From Candidatus Accumulibacter propinquus (GTDB lineage Bacteria > Pseudomonadota > Gammaproteobacteria > Burkholderiales > Rhodocyclaceae), in assembly GCA_016714935.1 (NCBI GenBank), contig JADKBU010000010.1, forward strand, positions 1-64,000: a DNA stretch of 64,000 nt, written 5' to 3'. This document shows, in pieces, positions 37,403-45,814 of this stretch. The notes beneath the pieces were generated by a model. That model saw only the letters and a list, made by a program, of their open reading frames with translations. It was not told the origin of the DNA and made no database searches. Position 1 is the stretch's first letter; each line of letters opens with the position of its first letter. The position numbers and the translations under genes are program-made.

Positions 37403-38224
37403 TCAGCCTTCCTCGTCGTAAAGCCCGCTCATCTGCGTGTGCCCGGCCGAGCGAGACGACATGTAGCTGGCACTGGCGCAGGCCATTCTGATCTGCGTGT
37501 CGACCCGATCAGACTCCGATGCCGGATTGAAGCCGGTGGTGTTGGAAGGGTTGATGGCCAGCAAACGTGCCAATGCCGCCACGCCGTGCCTGGGGCCGAC
37601 CAGGGCAAAGGTCCAGCGACCGCTGGCTTCAAGCTTCTGGATCAGTTCCCTGAGGATCGCCGCAGTGTACAAGGCCGAGCGGTTCTCCTCCCCATCGGTA
37701 AAAATGGTGACCAGGGTCGCGGTCAGCGGCGAGTCCATTCCGGGCTGGGCCAGGAGTTCAGCGATGATCAGGCCGATGCCGTCGTACAGCGCCGTCCACC
37801 CGTCCGGGATGTAATTGGCTTCATTCAGCGGCTCCAGCGCATCCGGAGTTAGGCCAACATAACGAAGACGTGCTTCGGTAGCAAAATCGACCATCGTCAG
37901 GCGCGTCTCTCCAGCGTCCCGGGCCCCCGCCTTGACCACATTCACCTGGGTATTGAAACCTTCGATCGTCGCCGACTTGCCTGTCTCCATCGAAGTCGAG
38001 CGGTCGAGGACAAAACCCACATGCGTCAGGGGTTGCGCACCAGGCGCCGGGGCCTCCTTTTGCAGGGCCATGAACACCGGGACGGGCGTGTCCAGGATGC
38101 GCCGGATTTGTGGCGGCAACCCGTCCGGCCAGTGTGAAGATTGGCGGTGCTGGCGGGGTTGCGGGCTGACCGGAGCAAACGGATGCTGGACAGGGGTGGC
38201 TGAACGGTTCTTCTGGGTGCTCAT
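37403..38224 (-). CDS. VWA (von Willebrand factor A) domain protein
   Basis: A 273-residue protein with a Pro/Gln-rich N-terminus (~1-60) and a VWA domain from about residue 65. The metal-ion-dependent adhesion site is visible as FVLDRSTSMETGK (DxSxS), with Thr in DGWTALYDGIG and TIFTDGEENRSALYT as the later acidic part. Such cytoplasmic VWA proteins often assemble with AAA ATPases or stress/conflict proteins; none is adjacent here. Start overlaps the upstream RHH-like gene (ATGA), giving a two-gene operon under the tandem palindromes. No signal peptide. Function unknown. Confidence 0.82.
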   Translation of the reverse strand: MSTQKNRSATPVQHPFAPVSPQPRQHRQSSHWPDGLPPQIRRILDTPVPVFMALQKEAPAPGAQPLTHVGFVLDRSTSMETGKSATIEGFNTQVNVVKAGARDAGETRLTMVDFATEARLRYVGLTPDALEPLNEANYIPDGWTALYDGIGLIIAELLAQPGMDSPLTATLVTIFTDGEENRSALYTAAILRELIQKLEASGRWTFALVGPRHGVAALARLLAINPSNTTGFNPASESDRVDTQIRMACASASYMSSRSAGHTQMSGLYDEEG

Positions 38225-38718
38225 TTGAGAGTCTCCTTGCGTTTCTGGAAAAACGCGGCGATGGGATTGTTGGAACGCTCCGGCGATGCAGGGCCGCTGC
38301 CGGTCATGCCCGGAGCGGTGACGTGGGTCACCGTGCCGGGCGCCGGCGCGGCGGCGAGGGGACGATCGGTTTCCTGTGCGAGCCCTGCCCGGCAGGCCTC
38401 GCCACCCGGCATGAAGGGGCCTGATGCCTGCGCATGCTGCGCAGTAGACGACCCGGAAAGTGTCACTTCCGCAGCGCCGTGTTCGCGCTTATAGGCGTCG
38501 AGACCGTACGCGACCATTGCCGAGTAAACGTCCAGGGGCTTGACGTTCTGTTCCTCGGCCAAGGCCTTGACTCGCTCTTCGGTGCTGCGGGTAACCAGCA
38601 CTTCCCGGCGCACATAGCCGGCTTGCTCCAGGCGAGCCCGAAACGCCGACAACTTCTCCGAAGCACTCGCATAGAGGCGCGGGCGCCCTGGGGGTTTGGT
38701 GAATTCGTCATCGGCCAC
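38221..38718 (-). CDS. Ribbon-helix-helix-like DNA-binding protein
   Basis: A 165-residue protein with a GTG start supported by AAGGAAG at proper spacing. Residues ~37-80 read as a ribbon-helix-helix: strand RREVLVTRS, helix TEERVKALAEEQN, turn VKPLD, helix VYSAMVAYGLDAYKRE. The C-terminal half is low-complexity Ala/Gly/Pro-rich, ending in a short basic helix. Two palindromes sit 16-50 bp before its start, as expected of an autoregulated repressor. It overlaps the VWA gene by 4 bp. The RHH assignment is by pattern; the family is not recognised. The pair looks like an accessory or plasmid-type module. Confidence 0.68.
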   Translation of the reverse strand: MADDEFTKPPGRPRLYASASEKLSAFRARLEQAGYVRREVLVTRSTEERVKALAEEQNVKPLDVYSAMVAYGLDAYKREHGAAEVTLSGSSTAQHAQASGPFMPGGEACRAGLAQETDRPLAAAPAPGTVTHVTAPGMTGSGPASPERSNNPIAAFFQKRKETLK

Positions 38719-38733
38719 GCAGGCTTCCTTTTA

Positions 38734-38767
38734 GTTACCGGTAACCAATAATATCGCTACCGGTAAC
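38734..38767. promoter_or_regulatory. Tandem palindromic operator (two ACCGGT-centred sites)
   Basis: GTTACCGGTAAC (38734-38745) is a perfect 12-bp palindrome and GCTACCGGTAAC (38756-38767) is the same site with one mismatch in the left arm. Their centres are 22 bp apart, about two helical turns. The outer 13 bases of the region (38731-38743 and 38758-38770) are themselves a perfect inverted repeat. Placed directly upstream of the RHH-like gene, the array fits cooperative binding by that protein, with autoregulation of the RHH-VWA operon. Confidence 0.72.
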
Positions 38768-38880
38768 TAAATGCAATCAGGAAAAGACGACGACAAGATT
38801 CACCTCGGCCGCCGAGCAGTGGTGAACGCGGTGCCCTATCAGTTCGCCCCTGGTCCAGCCCTGGAGAGTCCAGTTCCCAG

Positions 38881-39270
38881 TCACAAATCGAATGCCAACT
38901 GCGGCGAACGCCGGTCGGACCGCGTGCGGCGCTCGCCGCCTTCGGCAGGAGGCAATCGGTTCATTTGCCCGTAAGGATGACGGCGGATCTCCTGTCGGCG
39001 ATCGTCGTAATGCCGATACCTGCACGCGCACTCTTTTGCGTCGCATCCGGGCACGGGCAGGCGGGGCGCCTCGTCAGGCAGGAACCGGAAGATCGCCAGA
39101 CGCTTGACCGCCTCGCACGCCCCATCGCCACTTCTCACTTCGATGCAGTGGTACTTGTCACGTTTGCCAAGGTTCGACTTGGGCACCGGTTGCCGCCTGC
39201 GGATTCGCAGCCAGAAGAATGCTCCCGTCAGCGCCAGAAAGACCATAATCAGAACATCTGCTTGCCCCAT
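38881..39270 (-). CDS. Conserved unknown protein, N-terminal membrane anchor and Cys-rich motif
   Basis: A 129-residue protein (132 if the GTG at 39279 is used; the ATG at 39270 has AGGGTG ahead of it). One N-terminal membrane helix (ADVLIMVFLALTGAFFWL) is followed by a basic stretch and a region YHCIEVRSGDGACEAVK, PGCDAKECACRYRHYDDRR. The five Cys and two DRR-type repeats (DDRRQEIRR, RTRSDRRS) suggest a small metal- or redox-linked cytoplasmic domain. I do not recognise a named family. It is divergent from the HMA-like gene. Confidence 0.65.
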   Translation of the reverse strand: MGQADVLIMVFLALTGAFFWLRIRRRQPVPKSNLGKRDKYHCIEVRSGDGACEAVKRLAIFRFLPDEAPRLPVPGCDAKECACRYRHYDDRRQEIRRHPYGQMNRLPPAEGGERRTRSDRRSPQLAFDL

Positions 39271-39463
39271 TTCAGTCACCCTATCGTTATCAACTCAACG
39301 ATTTAATGTAATTTCATTTTGCTCACAAGGCAAGTTAGGAAAACCCGCCGACGCGGGAATTCTTTATCTCAATTCTTTTTCCCTGGGGACGATTCACGCC
39401 CGCCGGACGCGCGCAATGACGGTTTCTGGGATAATCGGTGATCCCTCATGCCCGGAGCACGCC

Positions 39464-39667
39464 ATGCCGACCACCACCCTCAAAATCACCGGCATGCAAT
39501 CCGACGATTGTCTGCGCAGCGTCATGAATGCCATCCAGGATCTGCCGTGCATCGGCTGCGTGGAGGTGTCGCTGGAAACCGGTGAGGCCACCATCGAACA
39601 CACCAGCATGGTCTCGGAGGGCGACATCCGGCAAATCATCGAGGATGCCGGCTATCCGACGATCTAG
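39464..39667 (+). CDS. HMA-like small metal-binding protein with displaced CxxC
   Basis: A 67-residue protein with the ferredoxin-like HMA fold pattern (TTLKITGM ... VEVSLETGEATIEH ... IRQIIEDAGYPTI), as in CopZ-type copper chaperones. The usual GMxCxxC loop reads GMQSDDC, so only the second Cys (Cys16) remains. A different CxxC, Cys29-Ile-Gly-Cys32, lies in the following loop. Metal binding may therefore be altered or lost. An in-frame ATG at 39449 is excluded by frame; 39464 gives the compact family start MPTTTLKITG. No P-type ATPase lies nearby. Confidence 0.75.
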   Translation: MPTTTLKITGMQSDDCLRSVMNAIQDLPCIGCVEVSLETGEATIEHTSMVSEGDIRQIIEDAGYPTI

Positions 39668-39917
39668 CGACGACTCGCGCGGCCCCCCAGTCGGGCTGGC
39701 CCGCGGCCGCTGCCTCCGCGCTTGCTGTCCGGAGGTGCTGCGCTGCGCCAGTCGCAGCCGCGCGAGCCAGCTGCGGCAGCGACCGTTTTTCTTGCGCCCC
39801 TGTGCTCCGGTTTGTTGTACTCTTGGCTACTTTTTCGCCGAACTGGCCGGGTCTGCACGGGTCGAGGGGTGTCGGCGCTTGTTCAACGAGGTCTGATCTT
39901 TATCAACAGGAGGTGTC

Positions 39918-40691
39918 ATGCGTTTCTTAGCCAGGTTGTTGAGTGTCGTTGTTCCGCTGTCGCTGATGATCGGCGGTCCGTCCCAGGCCCGCGAATGGGA
40001 GGCGATCAAGACCTCCGGCACCATCGTTGCGGCGACCGAGGGGGGCTTTCAGCCGTTCAACTATTATGACGGTCCCAAATTGACCGGCTTCGAAGTGGAA
40101 CTCGCCGAAGCCATCGCCAAGAAGCTCGGCCTGAAGCTCGAATGGCGCGTGGTTCCTTTCGACGCGCAACTGGCAGCGCTCAAGCAGGACCGTTTCGATT
40201 TTGCGATTGCCTCGCACGGGTATACCGAAGAACGCGCCAAGTCGGTCGATTTCGCTCATCCGCACTACTGCACCGGCGGCCAGATCGCCGCCTACAAGGA
40301 CGGCCCGCTGACCGTCTCGGCACTGACCGGCAAGACCGTCGGCGTGCAACTGGCCACCACCTACGCCGATGCCGCCAAGAAACTCAAGGGGCTGAAGAAC
40401 ATCAAGACCTACAAGGGCGACCCCGAAGCCTTCTCGGCGCTGCGCGCCAAGAAGGTCGATGCCTGGATTTCCGACAAGTTCACCGTCAAGGCGACGCTCG
40501 ACAAGAATCCTGATGCCGGCATCAGCGCCGGTGAAATGGTCTTCGTCGAACGCGTTTCGATGATCCTGCGCAAGAACAACAAGACACTGGAAGACAAACT
40601 CAACCAGGGGCTGGCCGAAGTGATGAAGGACGGCACCTACAAGGCACTGTCCGAGAAGTATTTCAAAGAAGACATTTCCTGCCGTTCCTGA
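39918..40691 (+). CDS. Polar amino acid ABC transporter, substrate-binding protein
   Basis: A 257-residue periplasmic binding protein of family 3 (SBP_bac_3). A signal peptide ends near GGPSQAREW. GTIVAATEGGFQPFNYYDGPKLTGFEVELAEAIAKKLGLKLEWRVVPFDAQLAAL is the standard family N-lobe, and RFDFAIASHGYTEERAKSVDFAHPHY the next block. A strong AGGAGG Shine-Dalgarno precedes the ATG. It is the first gene of a three-gene transporter operon; the ligand is probably a polar or basic amino acid but cannot be fixed. The 250 bp upstream hold no gene and no convincing promoter. Confidence 0.92.
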   Translation: MRFLARLLSVVVPLSLMIGGPSQAREWEAIKTSGTIVAATEGGFQPFNYYDGPKLTGFEVELAEAIAKKLGLKLEWRVVPFDAQLAALKQDRFDFAIASHGYTEERAKSVDFAHPHYCTGGQIAAYKDGPLTVSALTGKTVGVQLATTYADAAKKLKGLKNIKTYKGDPEAFSALRAKKVDAWISDKFTVKATLDKNPDAGISAGEMVFVERVSMILRKNNKTLEDKLNQGLAEVMKDGTYKALSEKYFKEDISCRS

Positions 40692-40706
40692 GGCCAGTAG
40701 CGACCC

Positions 40707-41465
40707 ATGAACTGGACCAGGCAATATCCGGGTTGGGCGATGTTCGCCGCGATGATCGGACTGCTGTTGTTCCTCTGGGGCATGGCGGTGCCGCTCGCGG
40801 CGGCACCGGCGCCGATCGGACCGGCGGCGGAGCAGTTCGCCGACGGCGCCCGGATCACCGTCGGCCTGACGCTGATTGCCGGCACCGCCGGCGTGCTGAT
40901 CGGCGTCCTGGCCGGGCTCGGCAAACTGTCGAGTTTCTGGCCACTGCGCTGGCTGTGCGACAGCTACGTCTGGCTGATCCGCGGCACCCCTTTGCTGTTG
41001 CAGATTCTCTTCGTCTGGCTGGCGTTCCCGTCGATCATGCCCGAAGGCATCGAGCTCTCCGACTTCGCCTGCGCGGCGATTGCCTTGTCACTGAATATCG
41101 GAGCCTACAACACCGAATGCGTACGCGCCGGCATCCTCGCCGTTCCGCATGGTCAGGTCGAGGCCGCGCGCGCTCTCGGCTTGACCCCGCTGCAGACCTT
41201 CATGGACGTCGTGCTGCCGCAGAGCATGCGCGTGGCCCTGCCGGCGCTGGCCAACAACCTGGCTTCACTGGTCAAGGATTCCTCGCTGGCCTATGCGATC
41301 AGTGTCGTCGAACTGACAATGGTCGGCTACCGGGTGCAGGCCGAAAGCTATCAACCGATCCCGGTGTTCATCACCATTGCCGCGATCTATCTGATCCTGA
41401 CCACGGCCTTCACCACCCTCACGGCAGCGCTGGAAGCGCAACTCGACGTCGGCCAGAAACGTTAG
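40707..41465 (+). CDS. Polar amino acid ABC transporter, permease
   Basis: A 252-residue inner-membrane permease of the HisM/GlnP type with about five to six helices. GARITVGLTLIAGTAGVLIGVL is the family start, and the EAA cytoplasmic loop that docks on the ATPase is visible as VEAARALGLTPLQTFMDVVLPQSMRVALP. VKDSSLAYAISVVELTM matches amino acid permeases. It follows the binding protein by 15 bp and precedes the ATPase by 13 bp. A single permease gene implies a homodimer. Confidence 0.93.
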   Translation: MNWTRQYPGWAMFAAMIGLLLFLWGMAVPLAAAPAPIGPAAEQFADGARITVGLTLIAGTAGVLIGVLAGLGKLSSFWPLRWLCDSYVWLIRGTPLLLQILFVWLAFPSIMPEGIELSDFACAAIALSLNIGAYNTECVRAGILAVPHGQVEAARALGLTPLQTFMDVVLPQSMRVALPALANNLASLVKDSSLAYAISVVELTMVGYRVQAESYQPIPVFITIAAIYLILTTAFTTLTAALEAQLDVGQKR

Positions 41466-41478
41466 CCAGGACCATCAC

Positions 41479-42237
41479 ATGAGCAGCGACGGCACCCTTC
41501 GAACGATCATCGAGACGCGCAAGGTCGACAAGCGCTTCGGCACTTTCCATGCGCTGAAGGACGTTTCGGCAACCTTCTATGAAGGACAGGTGACGGCGAT
41601 CGTCGGGCCGTCCGGTTCCGGCAAGTCGACTTTCCTGCGTACCCTGAATCGTCTCGAAACGCACGATTCGGGCGAAATCGTCATCGACGGCATCGTCCTC
41701 AACGACAATCTGAAGAACCTGGACGCGATCCGCCGTGAGGTCGGAATGGTCTTCCAGAGTTTCAATCTGTTCTCGCATCTGAGCATCCTGCGCAATGTCG
41801 CGCTGGCACCGATGCGGGTCCGCAAGATGAGCCGCGAGGCTGCCGAAAGCAAGGCCCTCAACCTGCTCGAACGGGTCGGTCTGAAGAATCAGGCGGCCAA
41901 GTACCCGGTACAACTGTCCGGCGGCCAACAGCAGCGGGTGGCGATCGCGCGTGCGCTGGCGATGGATCCGAAGGTGCTGCTGTTCGACGAACCCACTTCG
42001 GCGCTGGACCCGGAAATGGTCAACGAAGTCCTGGCGGTGATGCGCGAACTCGCGTACAGCGGCATCACCATGCTGGTGGTGACGCACGAGATGGGTTTCG
42101 CGAGGGAAGTTGCCGACCGCATCATTTTCTTCGACGAAGGCGTGATCCTGGAAGATACCACGCCCGAGAGTTTCTTCTCGAACCCCGATCACGACCGTGC
42201 GAAGGCGTTTCTGTCGCAGGTGCGGCACGGTTTTTGA
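41479..42237 (+). CDS. Polar amino acid ABC transporter, ATP-binding protein
   Basis: A 252-residue GlnQ/HisP-type ATPase. Walker A GPSGSGKSTFLRTLN, Q-loop VFQSFNLFSHL, signature LSGGQQQRVAIARALAM, Walker B LLFDEPTSALDPEMV and H-loop VVTHEMGFAREVADR are all intact. It energises uptake by the two upstream gene products. Length and motif order are normal for the family. It converges on the EamA transporter gene. Confidence 0.95.
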   Translation: MSSDGTLRTIIETRKVDKRFGTFHALKDVSATFYEGQVTAIVGPSGSGKSTFLRTLNRLETHDSGEIVIDGIVLNDNLKNLDAIRREVGMVFQSFNLFSHLSILRNVALAPMRVRKMSREAAESKALNLLERVGLKNQAAKYPVQLSGGQQQRVAIARALAMDPKVLLFDEPTSALDPEMVNEVLAVMRELAYSGITMLVVTHEMGFAREVADRIIFFDEGVILEDTTPESFFSNPDHDRAKAFLSQVRHGF

Positions 42238-42274
42238 TGGCCACGGCCGCAGCGCATGCCCGGGAAAGGCCGGC

Positions 42275-43186
42275 CTAACGGCCGTCCCGCCGCTCCAGTG
42301 CGGGCGCCGCCGGCGCCAGCGGTACTACCTGGACGACGACGATACAGGTCAGGATCAGCGCGCAGCCGACCATGCCACTGGCGTTGAGACGGTCGCCCAT
42401 GAGCAGGAAGCCGAACAGCGCGGCGAAAACGGTTTCGGCGGAGAGGATGATCGCCGCGTCGGCGGCTTCTGCATAGCGCTGCCCGACCACCTGTGCGGTA
42501 AAGCCGATGGCCACCGAAACCACGCCGGCATAGACAATCGGCAGCAGCGCCTGGCGCATCCCGGAAGCCGTGATCGTTTCAGTCAGCCCGGCGCCGAGCA
42601 GACCGAGCAAGCCGCAAACCAGGAACTGCCCGCAGGCCACCAGGAAAGGCGCGGCGATACGCTCGGCGAGGCGTCCGACAAAAAGGACATGCAGGGCCCA
42701 GAAGACGCTGCTGGCAATCACCCACAGGTCGCCGACCGCCGGCTCGACGCCCTGGACACCGGAGAGCAGCCACGTTCCGGCCAGACAACCGATCGACGTC
42801 GGCCAGACCGACCAGTGCGGGCTTGTCCCGAGAATCAGCCAGGCCAGCAGTGGCACCAGCGGCACATACAGGGCCGTGAGAAAACCGGCGTTGGTCACCG
42901 TCGTGCTGATCATGCCGATCTGCTGCAGGGCCGCGCCGAGCAGCAGCAGCACCCCGAGCACCGCGACGCCGAGCGCGTCGCCGGGTAGCGGTCGAGCGCC
43001 GCGCGACGACAGGATTTGCCACTCGCGCCAGGCGAGCGGAGCGACGATGGCGGTTCCGAGCAGAAAACGAATGCCGGTGAAGGTCAGAGGCCCGACCCCC
43101 GCCATGCCCTCGGCCTGCGCGACAAAAGCCGAGCCCCAGATGACGGCGACGGCCAGCAACACCAGATTGGCTTGAGAGCGCTTCAA
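42275..43186 (-). CDS. EamA/DMT family transporter
   Basis: A 303-residue inner-membrane protein with ten predicted helices in two EamA repeats (KRSQANLVLLAVAVIWGSAFVAQAEGM in repeat one; VWVIASSVFWALHVLFVGRLAER-type start in repeat two). FLLMGDRLNASGMVGCALILTCIV near the end is the typical EamA closing segment. DMT exporters move amino acids or other metabolites; the substrate is unknown. It lies 30 bp downstream of the unknown protein gene at 43217. Confidence 0.9.
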   Translation of the reverse strand: MKRSQANLVLLAVAVIWGSAFVAQAEGMAGVGPLTFTGIRFLLGTAIVAPLAWREWQILSSRGARPLPGDALGVAVLGVLLLLGAALQQIGMISTTVTNAGFLTALYVPLVPLLAWLILGTSPHWSVWPTSIGCLAGTWLLSGVQGVEPAVGDLWVIASSVFWALHVLFVGRLAERIAAPFLVACGQFLVCGLLGLLGAGLTETITASGMRQALLPIVYAGVVSVAIGFTAQVVGQRYAEAADAAIILSAETVFAALFGFLLMGDRLNASGMVGCALILTCIVVVQVVPLAPAAPALERRDGR

Positions 43187-43216
43187 GATGACGTGTCCCG
43201 GATTGAACGCGACAGT

Positions 43217-43696
43217 TTACAACCCCAGTGTCGTCGCACTCAACGGGTCGCCGCCGGCGCCGAGGATTTCTGCGAAGCGCAGCACGTAGGGTGCGCACTC
43301 CGGCGCGTCGTCGATGGTCAGTCTGGCGCGTGCGTGATCCTGATGAAAACGGACGAGCACGTGCCGGTCGTCGGCGATCAGCAGTGAATCCTTGAGGCCA
43401 TCGAGATGCGGCGGCGCGTGGATGATGGTGATCGCCGGCGAGTAGACCGCCAGCAGGTCCATCAACTGCGGGCTGTATTGCCTGACGAACGCGGGTTTCT
43501 GCACGACGATGGTCAGTCGCTTGTTGAATTCCCGCGCGCCGAGCAGGCGTCGCAGGGCGGCGATCCTCTCCGGGCGTTCGAGCTTGAGCGACGACAGGTC
43601 CTGGTCAAAGACGAGCAGGGTGTCGGCCGTCAAGTCCAGGATTTCCTGGACCGCGGCATCGTATTCGCTCCAGGAGTCGAGCAGTCTGCTGGTCAT
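43217..43696 (-). CDS. Conserved unknown soluble protein (possibly DUF7931)
   Basis: A 159-residue cytoplasmic protein with alternating strands and helices: EILDLTADTLLVFDQDLSSLKLERPERIAALRRLL, then RLTIVVQKPAFVRQYSP and LIADDRHVLVRFHQDHARA. The arrangement, including a late RFHxDxxR segment, resembles a PLD-like or phospholipid-synthase-like fold without the catalytic HKD, and fits the family listed as DUF7931 as far as I remember. No catalytic motif is evident. Probably co-transcribed with the EamA gene. The 221 bp upstream to kup hold no gene I can support. Confidence 0.65.
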   Translation of the reverse strand: MTSRLLDSWSEYDAAVQEILDLTADTLLVFDQDLSSLKLERPERIAALRRLLGAREFNKRLTIVVQKPAFVRQYSPQLMDLLAVYSPAITIIHAPPHLDGLKDSLLIADDRHVLVRFHQDHARARLTIDDAPECAPYVLRFAEILGAGGDPLSATTLGL

Positions 43697-43917
43697 CGGC
43701 GGTCCGTTACCGTGAAAGTCGCGCCAGCGACTGACGAATCTCCCCTCGCCCGCTGGCGGGATCGGTGCTGAGGAAAATGGTGATGGCTTTCATTATCCGC
43801 AGTGTCTGACAAATCCATGACCGTTGGGCTGCCGATGAAGATAGCAGGCTTGCCGCCGCGTGCGCAAGTCATCTGCCAACAGTCATCGGCCGCGAGACGC
43901 GTGCGCGGACTGCAGCG

Positions 43918-45798
43918 CTAGAGCACCACCTGTGTACCCAACTCGACCACGCGATTGGCCGGCAGGCCGAAGAAGCTGGCGGCGCTACCCGCATTGCGGA
44001 ACATTCCCGCAAAAATCTTTCCACGCCACGACGACCACATCTCCGAATGCAGCCGCGGCACCAGGGTTTCCCGACCGAGGAAGAACGAGGTGTCCATCGG
44101 ATCAAAGGTGAGACCGTAATCCGCACACCATTCCAGGGCCTCCGGCAGGTTCGGCTGCTCCATGAAACCATAGAACACCCTGGCCTGCCAGAAGTTGTCG
44201 GCCAGACGTACCACCGCCACCCGGCGACTGCCGTCCGTGCGGCGGGGAATGTCGAGGATCTCGACGGACACCAGTACGATCCGCTCGTGCAAGGCCTTGT
44301 AGTGCTTCAGGCTGTGCAGCAGGGCGTGCGGGATGTTGTCGGAATTGGGCGTCAGGAAGACCGCCGTACCGGGGACGCGGGTCACGCCTTCAATCCCTTC
44401 GATGAAGGTCCGGGTATCCATCACATCCTCGGCCAGGCGGGCGCTGAGCAGATCGCGACCGCGCTTCCAGGTGGACAGCAGGAGATAGACCCCGACGCCA
44501 AAGACCAGCGGGAACCAGCCGCCGTCGGCGATCTTCACCGAGTTCGCCGAGAAGAACGCCAGATCGATGATCGCAAAGGGCAAGGCCCCGAGCAATGCCC
44601 GCCACAACGACCAGCCCCAGACGTAGCGCGCGACGAAAAAGGCCAGCAGGTTGGTGATGAACATGGTTCCCGTGACCGCGATCCCGTAGGCGGCGGCGAG
44701 ATTCGACGAACTGCCGAAACCGACCACCAGCGCCACGACCGCCGCCAGCAGCGTCCAGTTGATTCCCGGCAGGTAGATCTGCCCGATCTGCTGATCGGAA
44801 GTATGGCTGATCTCCATCCGCGGTGAGAAGCCGAGCTGGATCGCCTGCTGGGTCATCGAAAATGCGCCCGAGATCACCGCCTGCGAGGCGATCACTGTCG
44901 CCGTGGTCGCCAGCACCACCATCGGATAGAGCAGCCAGGCCGGTGCCAGCAGGTAGAACGGGTTGACGATACTTTGCGGATCGCGCAGCAACAGCGCCCC
45001 CTGCCCGAAATAGTTCAACAGCAACGCCGGCAGCACCAGGACAAACCAGGCCAACTGAATCGGCCGCCGCCCGAAGTGCCCCATGTCGGCGTACAGCGCC
45101 TCGGCGCCGGTCAACGCCAGCACCGCCGCGCCCAAAGAGAAGAACCCGAGCAGCGGATGGTCCGCAAAGAAACTGACGGCGTGCCAGGGTCCGAGTGCGC
45201 GCAACACCTCGGGAGACTCGGCGATGCTGACGACCCCCAGGACTCCCAGTGTCAGGAACCACAGCACCATGATCGGTCCGAAGAAATTGCCCATGGCGGC
45301 GGTGCCGTGACGCTGCATGGCGAACAGGACGATCAGGATGATCAACGAGATCGGCAGCACGTAGGGCTTGAAGGCGGGCGTCGCCACCTCCAGCCCTTCA
45401 ACCGCCGAGAGCACCGAAATCGCCGGGGTGATCACCCCGTCACCATAGAACAGGGCGGCGCCGAACAGGCCGAGGAGAATGATCAGCCGGCGCCGGGTCG
45501 ACCCCGGCGCCGTCGGCCGCAAGGCCAGCGCCATCAAGGCCATGATGCCGCCTTCACCGCGGTTGTCGGCGCGGGTGATGAAGGTCACGTATTTCAGGCT
45601 GACCACGATCATCAACGACCAGAAGATCAGCGACAGGATGCCGAGAACGTTGTCTGGCGTTATCGGCACCGGATGGTGTGCACCGCCGAAGACCTCCTTG
45701 AGCGCGTACAGTGGACTGGTCCCGATGTCGCCATAAACGACGCCGAGGGCTGCCAGCGACAGTGCCGCCAGGCGGCTGTCAGGGGTGGTTGCAGACAT
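43918..45798 (-). CDS. kup: Kup potassium uptake protein
   Basis: A 626-residue K+ symporter, close in length to E. coli Kup (622). The family start LAALSLAALGVVYGDIGTSPLYALKEVF and FITRADNRGEGGIMALMAL are unmistakable, followed by about twelve membrane helices and a C-terminal cytoplasmic domain (VFLTPNSDNIPHALLHSLKHYKALHE). Kup brings in K+ with protons. It begins 17 bp after the kdpE stop, making it the apparent effector gene of the KdpD-KdpE pair, in place of the KdpFABC pump. Confidence 0.96.
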   Translation of the reverse strand: MSATTPDSRLAALSLAALGVVYGDIGTSPLYALKEVFGGAHHPVPITPDNVLGILSLIFWSLMIVVSLKYVTFITRADNRGEGGIMALMALALRPTAPGSTRRRLIILLGLFGAALFYGDGVITPAISVLSAVEGLEVATPAFKPYVLPISLIILIVLFAMQRHGTAAMGNFFGPIMVLWFLTLGVLGVVSIAESPEVLRALGPWHAVSFFADHPLLGFFSLGAAVLALTGAEALYADMGHFGRRPIQLAWFVLVLPALLLNYFGQGALLLRDPQSIVNPFYLLAPAWLLYPMVVLATTATVIASQAVISGAFSMTQQAIQLGFSPRMEISHTSDQQIGQIYLPGINWTLLAAVVALVVGFGSSSNLAAAYGIAVTGTMFITNLLAFFVARYVWGWSLWRALLGALPFAIIDLAFFSANSVKIADGGWFPLVFGVGVYLLLSTWKRGRDLLSARLAEDVMDTRTFIEGIEGVTRVPGTAVFLTPNSDNIPHALLHSLKHYKALHERIVLVSVEILDIPRRTDGSRRVAVVRLADNFWQARVFYGFMEQPNLPEALEWCADYGLTFDPMDTSFFLGRETLVPRLHSEMWSSWRGKIFAGMFRNAGSAASFFGLPANRVVELGTQVVL

Positions 45799-45814
45799 GA
45801 TTTTGCCTCTGGTT

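Noticed and set aside
38434..38751. 105-codon plus-strand open frame crossing the RHH operator
   Set aside because: Antisense to the RHH-like gene and ends in the operator palindromes; the minus-strand gene has a better start and domain pattern.
43406..43771. 121-codon plus-strand open frame
   Set aside because: Antisense to the conserved 159-residue protein gene and without a supported start.
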